Below, piece by piece: positions 40,460 to 46,299 of a DNA stretch of 46,299 nt (its first letter is position 1; every line of letters begins with the position of its first letter). This DNA comes from an uncultured Spirochaetaceae bacterium. Its GTDB lineage: Bacteria; Spirochaetota; Spirochaetia; Treponematales; Treponemataceae. Position numbers and translations under genes: made by a program. Location: NCBI GenBank assembly GCA_902799965.1, contig CADCCO010000008.1:1-46299 (forward strand), read 5' to 3'. Under the pieces are notes generated by a model. It searched no databases. It saw nothing but the letters and a program-made list of their open reading frames with translations, and was not told the DNA's origin.

Positions 40460-41059
40460 TTAGTATCTATAGCCGTTTTCGCGAGCAAATCGCTCAACAT
40501 CAAACTTAGACTTGCAAACAAATGTCAAATCTTTTGGACAATCGCTAAACGGATTTTCTGTAAACTCTATTTTGTTCGCTAAGGCGATAACAGTGCGCAA
40601 AGAAGAACACCCAGCGAAAGCGTTTTTTTCGATTTTGAGTGTTTTACATTGAGGAAGAATCACCGTTTGCAATTTGTCGCAACCTGCAAAGGCGGAAGTT
40701 TCCACAACAAAGTCAGACGAAACATCATAAATTCTAAGACCTTTTATTAAAGACTCCTCCAAACCTTTGATTTTTTCATCTTGTTCATCGGGGTTCGTTT
40801 TTTTACCCTTTTCAAGTTTTGCTTCAACGCCTATTTTCCCGCAACAAAAGATTTTCAGTTCTTCGCAATCCTTAAACGCTTCTTTTTTAACTGTTGCAAG
40901 AGTGTCCTCAAAAAGAACTTGTCTTATGTCGGACGATAAAAAGGCTTTTTCAAAAATGGTTTCCATTCCATAAAATGAATAACAATCATCGCCTTCTTTT
41001 ATTCCGCAGATAAAGTGCTTTAAGCCTTTAGTTGAATCTTCTAAATAAACTGCTTTCAT
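40460..41059 (-). CDS. BspA-like leucine-rich repeat protein (LRR_5)
   Basis: 199 residues from the ATG at 41059, with GGGGGG upstream; the longer frame to 41119 overlaps the previous gene. LRR_5 units of the form V..AFxxCxxLxxhhh occur at about 60-75 (VKKEAFKDCEELKIF), 120-140 (VETSAFAGCDKLQTV) and 147-160 (IEKNAFAGCSSLRTV). There is no signal peptide, unusual for a BspA-type protein, which are normally surface-exposed adhesins. The N-terminal 50 residues are unlike a repeat. It is the second gene of the operon. Confidence 0.8.
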   Translation of the reverse strand: MKAVYLEDSTKGLKHFICGIKEGDDCYSFYGMETIFEKAFLSSDIRQVLFEDTLATVKKEAFKDCEELKIFCCGKIGVEAKLEKGKKTNPDEQDEKIKGLEESLIKGLRIYDVSSDFVVETSAFAGCDKLQTVILPQCKTLKIEKNAFAGCSSLRTVIALANKIEFTENPFSDCPKDLTFVCKSKFDVERFARENGYRY

Positions 41060-41079
41060 AACATACCCCCCTATAAATT

Positions 41080-43299
41080 TTAGTTTTTTACGCACAAAGC
41101 CGGAACAACGCCATAACAACTATAGTAGGCAGAATCACCGCGGGCACTCAAATGCACACCGCCACCAGATGGGCCAACAGAAAGCACATTGGACTCGATA
41201 ATACAACTAGGAGAGCGCAAAAGCCATAACCCCATGTTTGAGTTTGTCACGTCGCTATATACTCCGTTGGCAGCGGCATAGTCTGTGAACTGACGTTTTC
41301 GCGCTTGATTCTCTACATAACTATTAGAGTGGTAAAAGCCGTATTCGCTTTTTGTAGCCTCCTGCTCACTCAAGAGAAAAAGCTTGTCAATAGTGGACGT
41401 ATCGCTGGCGTATTGGTTGACACCGTTGTTCCAATCATCTTGAGTTTCTAAATAAGGGTGGTCATAGTTATCGGGCATAGTCGAGCGGACGCTGTTGTCC
41501 ACGCTTGTGTTACAAATTGCGTCAAGTTCCATATCGTTAAAAGCAGTCTGCAAAAAACCCTTTTCCAAAAATTCAACGCAAGTGGATTGCCCATCATTTT
41601 CACTTTCTTTTTTTTGATAACTAAGACCGTTTAGAAATGCTCGGACTCTTGAATGCTCATAATTGTTGGGATACACCGTGTTTCCACCTACAGTCCTGTT
41701 CACATCGCCACCATTGGGTCTATAAAAGTTATAAGAGCAGTTTGTCAAAACATTTTCAGCAAGCAAAAGTTTTTTGCCTGTTCCATTGTAGTTCGATGTA
41801 AGGACACGCCACTTTATTGGTTCAACCATGAACCACTTGTAGCTGTTAGCGGAGCTTTGAGCCACTATCGTTCCGTCGCTATACTTGTAGCCGCTATACC
41901 ATGCGTTTTCTTTTATTTTGGCATACCATTGGCCGTCGCTTCCTTTGCAATAGGTAAAGGCGCCCACAGTTTTGGTCTTACTTGTGTCAATGTTCACTGT
42001 AGAAGCCTTTATTGTTTGCGGCCATAAGCCAAAGGTAACTAAATCATATTGCATTTCGTTGATTGTAGCCGTTCCAGTCTTTGTGTAAGCGCCGCTAGCA
42101 GAGGGAAGTTCCGCGAATGTCGCTGCTACAGTTACATTTTGCGTATTCATTGTAAAGGATCTACTATAGCCAGTTCCGCTTAACTCCATGGAATTTCCAA
42201 GTGGATCGATTACCGTCAATGTTTCAAGCTTGCAAGCAAACGCAGGAGTTATTGTAAGCGTCACCGTTTCACCATAAAAAGCAGCCGTTTTATCAGCCGT
42301 CACTGTTCCGCCTTCAAAAGAATCAGGAATTGTAATTGTATGCTTAGAGTCAAATGATGCATCTATAGATACCGTTTTCGCTGGCATAGTAAATGTTCTT
42401 ATGTTACCTGTTCCGCTCAAAGGCACCTTTTTTCCGCCAACGTAAATACCAACATAAACAGAAAGACTATAAAGTCTATAATAATCGCTTGACGGTGTTG
42501 CCGTAAGGGTCACTATTTGACCATATTTTGCTGAGGTTACTGGTGTCGTAGAGCCAGATAGTGTAGCTACTATAGTTCCGCTTCCTCTTACATCAAATGA
42601 TATACTATAATCAATCGCTATAAAATTCGCGGTTACGGCTACATTTTTCTCTGGCATTGTAAATTTTCCGTCCGTTACAGTTATGGTCGCTCCGTCTGCA
42701 TCGGTCACAGTATAAGAATCAAAACGATAGCCAGTAGCCGGTGCATTTCTAAGCGTTATTTCCGTTCCTGCAACTCCTGTGGCAGGTGACGGAGTGACAG
42801 TTCCATGTTCATTTGACGAAATGATTACGCTATAAACAGGAACTTCCGACCACAAGGCGTAAAAAGTTATATTCGAACTAGCGGTATAACTTGCCCCGTC
42901 CGCATAGGTTGATTCTGCCGCGTCAGCGGAAGTTCCCCAACCCGCAAAGTTGAAGCCATCTTTGGAAAAACCAAGTTCAGAAACTGTCTTTAAAGCTTGC
43001 GGTGTTCCTTCCGTAAAGGATTGCGTCGCCGTGGCAGGATTCTCGCTTCCGTCGTTGGCATTGAAGGTTACAGTGTATGTCGCCGTTGGAGTTGGCGTAG
43101 GCGTGGGAGTCGGTGTCGGGGTGGGAGTTGATGTTGGCTCTGGAGTCGTCGTTGTCGGATTGGTTCCGCCAGACGTTCCGCCTCCTGAAGTGACGGCAAG
43201 CAGAGCGCTGCTGTCATCGCCCCCGTTGCTGCAAGAAAAAAGCGTCAAAGCTAGCGCAAAGCAAAAAGCAAGACTTGCAATTTTTAAGATACCCTTCAT
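41080..43299 (-). CDS. Surface lipoprotein with InlB B-repeats and DUF6273-like domain
   Basis: 739 residues from the ATG at 43299, preceded by TTGGAGG. Lipobox LTLFSC, then a Thr/Pro linker of TP repeats (about 45-70). A Listeria-Bacteroides InlB B-repeat follows (YTVTFNANDG...FAGWGTSADA..YALW, about 72-155), then three divergent InlB-type repeats ending in FTMPEKNVAVTANF, FTMPAKTVSIDASF and FTMNTQNVTVAATF (about 155-410). The C-terminal DUF6273-type domain has LVTFGLWPQTI, VEPIKWRVL and LLLAENVL (about 425-739). It is probably exposed on the outer surface, an adhesin-like role inferred. It is the first gene of the unit with the BspA-like and FRG genes. Confidence 0.9.
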   Translation of the reverse strand: MKGILKIASLAFCFALALTLFSCSNGGDDSSALLAVTSGGGTSGGTNPTTTTPEPTSTPTPTPTPTPTPTPTATYTVTFNANDGSENPATATQSFTEGTPQALKTVSELGFSKDGFNFAGWGTSADAAESTYADGASYTASSNITFYALWSEVPVYSVIISSNEHGTVTPSPATGVAGTEITLRNAPATGYRFDSYTVTDADGATITVTDGKFTMPEKNVAVTANFIAIDYSISFDVRGSGTIVATLSGSTTPVTSAKYGQIVTLTATPSSDYYRLYSLSVYVGIYVGGKKVPLSGTGNIRTFTMPAKTVSIDASFDSKHTITIPDSFEGGTVTADKTAAFYGETVTLTITPAFACKLETLTVIDPLGNSMELSGTGYSRSFTMNTQNVTVAATFAELPSASGAYTKTGTATINEMQYDLVTFGLWPQTIKASTVNIDTSKTKTVGAFTYCKGSDGQWYAKIKENAWYSGYKYSDGTIVAQSSANSYKWFMVEPIKWRVLTSNYNGTGKKLLLAENVLTNCSYNFYRPNGGDVNRTVGGNTVYPNNYEHSRVRAFLNGLSYQKKESENDGQSTCVEFLEKGFLQTAFNDMELDAICNTSVDNSVRSTMPDNYDHPYLETQDDWNNGVNQYASDTSTIDKLFLLSEQEATKSEYGFYHSNSYVENQARKRQFTDYAAANGVYSDVTNSNMGLWLLRSPSCIIESNVLSVGPSGGGVHLSARGDSAYYSCYGVVPALCVKN

Positions 43300-43335
43300 A
43301 AATGCCTCCAATGCGAATTTTCCATTTTTAAAATA

Positions 43336-43408
43336 ATAGGAAAAATCCCATTTAACTATTATATGGAATATTCCCATTTTGTCAACAAAAATGGATTTTT
43401 CCTATCAA
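43336..43408. promoter_or_regulatory. Divergent promoter region with three operator-like palindromes
   Basis: Three sites share AT(A/G)GGA/GGAA-N-TCC(C/T)AT symmetry: 43336-43351, 43363-43377 and 43391-43405, centred about 27 bases apart. The minus-strand lipoprotein promoter is TTGACA (43385-43380), 16 bases, TATAAT (43363-43358). The plus-strand regulator promoter is TTGTCA (43379-43384), 18 bases, TATCAA (43403-43408). The two -35 boxes overlap. A single repressor binding here could control both genes; the XRE protein encoded alongside is the obvious candidate. Confidence 0.65.
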
Positions 43409-43417
43409 AATAGAAGC

Positions 43418-43756
43418 ATGAATTTTTGGAACAATGTAGTGTCGGAATTGGAATATCAGGGAAAAACTAGAAAAGAGCTTGCGGCGCAAGTGGGATTTGA
43501 CGCTTCGAACATCGGAAAGGGCGAAAAGAACGGAAACATTCCCGCCGCTGACACTGCGCTAAAAATCGCCCGCGCGCTTGGCGTTTCCCTTGAATCTCTA
43601 TTGGACATGGAAAAAACCAAAAACGGCAGCTCCACTCTGCCCCGCCTTGACGCGCACTTGTGCAAAAAATATTATTCCGTAATCCAAAAACTTGACGCAA
43701 TGCCGGACAACACCAAAAACCTTCTTTGCCGCTTGATTTTGGAATGGAAGGAATAG
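43418..43756 (+). CDS. XRE-family transcriptional regulator
   Basis: 112 residues from the ATG at 43418 (MNFWNNVVSELEYQG). Alternative in-frame starts at 43391 and 43379 lie inside the promoter or operator region. Lambda-repressor-like HTH: TRKELAAQVGFDASNIGKGEKNGNIPAADTALKIARALGVSLESLL at about 18-64, then a short C-terminal helical tail ending LLCRLILEWKE. It probably represses itself and the divergent lipoprotein operon through the three palindromes between them. Confidence 0.85.
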   Translation: MNFWNNVVSELEYQGKTRKELAAQVGFDASNIGKGEKNGNIPAADTALKIARALGVSLESLLDMEKTKNGSSTLPRLDAHLCKKYYSVIQKLDAMPDNTKNLLCRLILEWKE

Positions 43757-43777
43757 CGGAAATTAAAATTGATTGTA

Positions 43778-44194
43778 CTAAATGGCAACGCCAAGCTTTT
43801 TCTTAAGAGCGTCTTGAGATATAGCCGACACGTTGATTCTTGCTTTTGTGGCCATATCGTCAAGCCATTGCGGAAGGGTTATGTTTCGCCGAACGCTTTT
43901 TGACTTTTCACGAATTCTGAACGCGTTTAAGTCAACGTCAACAAGCGAAACAAAGGAAGTTCCGTCGCCAAAAAATGGACTTTTTTTTGTTTTTACCGCC
44001 TCAATGCTTGTCGCCTCAGGAATTTCAGAATCTTTTTTGTCAAAAAGCGCGTTCCCGATATAATCCTTAGCCATTGCAATAGCGTCCGCAATGCCGCGAC
44101 CTTCTGTCATTCCGTTCAAATCAGGAATATACACCAAAACGTCAGCGTTTTTATTTTTTGTTTCTGTAAATACAACCGGAAAAATAACGTTCAT
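43778..44194 (-). CDS. hicB: HicB-type antitoxin
   Basis: 138 residues. An N-terminal partial RNase-H-like fold (PVVFTETKNKNADVLVYIPDLNGMTEGRGIADAIAMAKDYIGNAL) is typical of HicB, followed by a C-terminal ribbon-helix-helix or HTH DNA-binding part (RRNITLPQWLDDMATKARINVSAISQDALKKKLG). It neutralises the HicA toxin and represses the operon. Gene order is hicA then hicB. A weak TGAGG ribosome site and an upstream TATAAT (44216-44211) could allow separate expression of the antitoxin. Confidence 0.88.
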   Translation of the reverse strand: MNVIFPVVFTETKNKNADVLVYIPDLNGMTEGRGIADAIAMAKDYIGNALFDKKDSEIPEATSIEAVKTKKSPFFGDGTSFVSLVDVDLNAFRIREKSKSVRRNITLPQWLDDMATKARINVSAISQDALKKKLGVAI

Positions 44195-44223
44195 AGAGCT
44201 ACCTCAAAAAATTATAAAAAAAC

Positions 44224-44394
44224 TTACAAACCCCATTTTTTCATAATGGCTTTTGCAAGATTCTCATTTATTTCTTTATGCCTTGGCAATTGTTCCTCAT
44301 CTTTGCCTCTTTTGAAAACATCATGTTTTCCGCCATGCCTTACAAAAACAAAGCCCGCGTTTTTCAATGCTTTTTCCAAATCTTTTCTTTTCAC
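44224..44394 (-). CDS. hicA: HicA-type mRNA interferase toxin
   Basis: 56 residues from the GTG at 44394, the exact predicted first base of the mRNA; the longer frame to 44409 would start inside the -10 box. The dsRBD-like HicA fold is recognisable: KRKDLEKALKNAGFVFVRHGGKHDVFKRG, with the catalytic His in GGKHDVF, then LPRHKEINENLAKAIMKKWGL. HicA cleaves mRNA independently of codons. The gene lies upstream of hicB. Confidence 0.88.
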   Translation of the reverse strand: MKRKDLEKALKNAGFVFVRHGGKHDVFKRGKDEEQLPRHKEINENLAKAIMKKWGL

Positions 44395-44428
44395 AATACA
44401 ATTATACACACTTTATACATATTGTCAA
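44394..44428 (-). promoter_or_regulatory. hicAB promoter, leaderless GTG start
   Basis: Perfect TTGACA (44428-44423) and TATAAT (44406-44401) with a 16-base spacer on the minus strand. Seven bases beyond the -10 is 44394, the G of the hicA GTG. Confidence 0.75.
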
Positions 44429-44481
44429 GTTTTTTTTATTAAGCAGACAGAAAATCGCGTAACGCCGCGAGCAGTCAGCGT

Positions 44482-45360
44482 TTACATTGTTTTCCGCAAC
44501 GCGATCGCGTCCAGGATGCGGGCGGCGATGGCAAAGCTTTGCGGAGTGAGCGAGGCGATGTTGTCGCCGTCGGTGTGCATAAGGCGCCATGTGAGCGGAA
44601 GCCGCGCGTGGAGCAAGTCTATTTTTGATTCGGGAACGTCGAGATTTTTTACGTAGCGCATAAGGTCGGCGTCGCCTTGAAGCGCGGTCATGTAAGCCGC
44701 CGCCTCGCTGTCGGGCAAAAAGGTTATGGCGACCGCCGGAAATCCGTTGGCCAAAAAGCCCGCGTTGTCGCTGTAGGGCATCGGAAGATTCACCCAGCTC
44801 AAGCCCAGCGAAGAAAAAATGCCCTTCACCCCCATGTCAAGCGCCTTGTATTTTTGGACAAAGGCGGAGGGCGCTTTTGCCGGCGGAACGTTCAAGCCCA
44901 AAAGCGGAACGGTTCCCCTGCCCACGCAATCAAAGACATAAATGTCCTCGTCGCGGATTCCGCACTTTTGCATTGTGGAAGCGAGCGAAAAAGCGCCCTG
45001 CTCTTTCACGCCTTCCGAGCCGAGCTCCTCGCCGTCGGTAAAGAAAATCCGGCAATTGTGAACGCCGTTAAAGCGGGCCAGGCGCGCGGCAAAATCCATC
45101 AGGCAAAAAACCGACGAAGAATTGTCGTTGGCGCCGGGCGTGTCGGGCGCTATGTCGTAGTGCGCGATGATTGTCTTTACGCGGAAGGCCGCGTTGTAGC
45201 CCGAGAGCGGAAGCTGGACGTAAATGTGCCGCTTTCCTTCAACGCCGATGACGGCGGTCTCAACGCCGCGCGCGCGCAAGTAGTTTTGAATGAAGTCCGC
45301 GCGTTCGTTGGGCGAGGCCAAAAAGTTTTCGTATTCGGGCGGAAGGGCGGAATAAGTCAT
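44482..45360 (-). CDS. M28-family zinc aminopeptidase
   Basis: 292 residues, no signal peptide. Zinc and catalytic residues are in order: AHYD (His, Asp) near 87, GANDNSSS (bridging Asp), DGEELGSEG (Glu-Glu), FDCVGRG (Asp), and a late His (LMHTDGD). This is the co-catalytic di-zinc arrangement of M28 peptidases. It acts on peptides in the cytoplasm, or possibly is exported by a non-classical route. AAGGC precedes the ATG, 9 bases after the acyltransferase stop, so the two may share an mRNA. Confidence 0.88.
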   Translation of the reverse strand: MTYSALPPEYENFLASPNERADFIQNYLRARGVETAVIGVEGKRHIYVQLPLSGYNAAFRVKTIIAHYDIAPDTPGANDNSSSVFCLMDFAARLARFNGVHNCRIFFTDGEELGSEGVKEQGAFSLASTMQKCGIRDEDIYVFDCVGRGTVPLLGLNVPPAKAPSAFVQKYKALDMGVKGIFSSLGLSWVNLPMPYSDNAGFLANGFPAVAITFLPDSEAAAYMTALQGDADLMRYVKNLDVPESKIDLLHARLPLTWRLMHTDGDNIASLTPQSFAIAARILDAIALRKTM

Positions 45361-45369
45361 ACGCTTGCC

Positions 45370-46299
45370 TTAGCGCGCGGTCTGGCCGCCGGGGCCGCCG
45401 GCCGCTTTTTGGACTTGCGAAGAATTCCAGTTTGGAAGAAGCGCGCAAATCTTTTTTGTCAAAAACTTCACGATGACGGACAAAAGGACGGTTGACGCAA
45501 TAACAAGGACAAGGTACAAGAGCGCCATCAATTGGTCTTTGTAACCAGAAAGTTCCAGCCCTTCCTTTGCCCTAAAGCCCTTGTCAGACCAGCCAAAGAG
45601 AATGGAGAAAGCCCTTAGAGGAAGCGCCTGCATCAAGTAGAATTCCAACGAATGGTTTCCAAGGAATTCAAAGACCTTGTTCTTGCTCCAAATCTTCATG
45701 CGCAAAATATAGACGAACAGAATCCAAGCGAAGACTTGGAGAGTGTCAACGCTTAACATAAGGGCGCGGGGGAGCGTCGAGTTGTCGCCCGAAAATTCAA
45801 GCCAATAGTTGATGTTCTTGCCGTACAAATAGATTTTGAGCGCGAAGGAGACGGCGACAAGCAAAACCGAGGCGATGAATTTTACAAGCCAAGCGCGGGT
45901 AAAAAAGTCAAACAGTTTTTTTTCGTTTTGCGCGGCCAACATTCCAAAGAAAAAGGCGATTGTAGAGTTGACCCACCATTCGCCCTCAAACCAAAGGGCC
46001 ACAGGCCGCTTGTACCAAGGAGCCAGCCACAAGGCGCCGGGCTTTTTCCACCAGCCAGGCTCGCCCCACCACCAAGTGAAGTGCTTGTTGAACAAGAACC
46101 AGCCAACTTGCAGCGCGATCGCGAAAAAGACAAACAAAAAGGCGCGGGCTTTAGAGCTTTCGTTTTTAAACGCAAGCTTGAAGGCGGCGTACATTATTAC
46201 GATTACAGGAACGAACCAAGCGTTGTCATTTAAAAGAGCGATTCCAAAAATCTTGCAGACCCATTCCGAGGCGGACATATTCGTTCCCAAAAGCAAATG
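45370..46299 (-). CDS. Membrane acyltransferase 3 family, partial (5' end outside window)
   Basis: At least 308 residues; the frame is open to the window edge, so the true start may lie beyond it. Around eight membrane helices are visible. The pattern (NDNAWFVPVIVIMYAAFKLAF, SLEFYLMQALPLRAFSILFGW near the C-terminus) fits the C-terminal two-thirds of acyltransferase 3 proteins, which O-acetylate or otherwise acylate surface polysaccharides. The N-terminal region with the catalytic R-x10-H is not in view. The Gly-rich tail (KAAGGPGGQTAR) is unusual. The next gene is the M28 peptidase. Confidence 0.75.
   Translation of the reverse strand, partial: HLLLGTNMSASEWVCKIFGIALLNDNAWFVPVIVIMYAAFKLAFKNESSKARAFLFVFFAIALQVGWFLFNKHFTWWWGEPGWWKKPGALWLAPWYKRPVALWFEGEWWVNSTIAFFFGMLAAQNEKKLFDFFTRAWLVKFIASVLLVAVSFALKIYLYGKNINYWLEFSGDNSTLPRALMLSVDTLQVFAWILFVYILRMKIWSKNKVFEFLGNHSLEFYLMQALPLRAFSILFGWSDKGFRAKEGLELSGYKDQLMALLYLVLVIASTVLLSVIVKFLTKKICALLPNWNSSQVQKAAGGPGGQTAR

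Noticed and set aside
43085..43145. Short-period repeat resembling a CRISPR or VNTR
   Set aside because: It encodes the Thr-Pro linker of the lipoprotein, with a 6-base codon pair period and no spacers.
44211..44216. Firm call of a separate hicB promoter
   Set aside because: TATAAT is present but no -35 box or extended -10 is visible in an AT-rich gap, so it is only noted as a possibility.

Overview
This looks like chromosomal DNA of a host-associated or gut Treponema-type spirochaete. The evidence is: HPr/HPr kinase without visible PTS permeases; lipoproteins with SC-type lipoboxes and Treponema-style LysM-like tails; a large propeller sensor cyclase; BspA-like and InlB-repeat surface proteins; formate-tetrahydrofolate ligase; and a moderate GC content. 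I see no rRNA, tRNA, CRISPR array, phage or insertion-sequence transposase. No gene-free stretch exceeds about 180 bases.

Layout. 1-5.7 kb: GMP synthase (3' end outside the window), a CBS/DRTGG-type family II pyrophosphatase, an exported protein and galactokinase. 5.7-8 kb: two co-transcribed envelope proteins and a small PC4-like protein. 8-11.3 kb: a conserved minus-strand run hpf-hprK-ptsH-lexA-holA. 11.4-15.9 kb: thrH, then the minus-strand operon citrate synthase-rsuA-fhs. 16-19.1 kb: a 1014-residue propeller sensor fused to an adenylate cyclase. 19.1-23.6 kb: three unknown genes, then an unknown gene followed by three tandem CsgG/LpoB-like genes. 23.7-27.8 kb: response regulator, membrane protein and histidine kinase, divergent from L,D-transpeptidase and a His-rich G3E GTPase. 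27.8-31.9 kb: an FHA protein, PPP-like phosphatase and Ser/Thr kinase, divergent from a PfkB kinase. 32-36.1 kb: a GH5 lipoprotein, a GH13 homologue with a degenerate active site, a lipase-fold protein, and a nitroreductase. 36.2-39.3 kb: an ATPase/cNMP-binding regulator convergent with an HD-GYP protein. 39.3-43.8 kb: a three-gene surface operon (InlB-repeat lipoprotein, BspA-like LRR, FRG domain) divergent from an XRE regulator, with three operator-like palindromes between them. 43.8-46.3 kb: hicA/hicB, an M28 peptidase and a partial acyltransferase.

The strongest window-wide signal is transcriptional. About a dozen genes that begin a transcription unit have a sigma70-like promoter whose -10 box lies only 6-11 bases before the start codon. 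The mRNA should therefore begin at, or within a few bases of, the ATG or GTG (leaderless), whereas most operon-internal genes have clear Shine-Dalgarno sites. Other noteworthy points are a eukaryote-like long GMP synthase, a GH13 pseudoenzyme, a palindrome on the hprK-ptsH-lexA promoter, a truncated second copy of the pfkB tail, and two families of short dispersed intergenic repeats.

Signalling genes dominate: cAMP synthesis and a possible cAMP-binding effector, c-di-GMP-type turnover, a two-component system, a Ser/Thr phosphorylation module and HPr phosphorylation. All functional statements rest on recognising motifs by eye. No database search was run.
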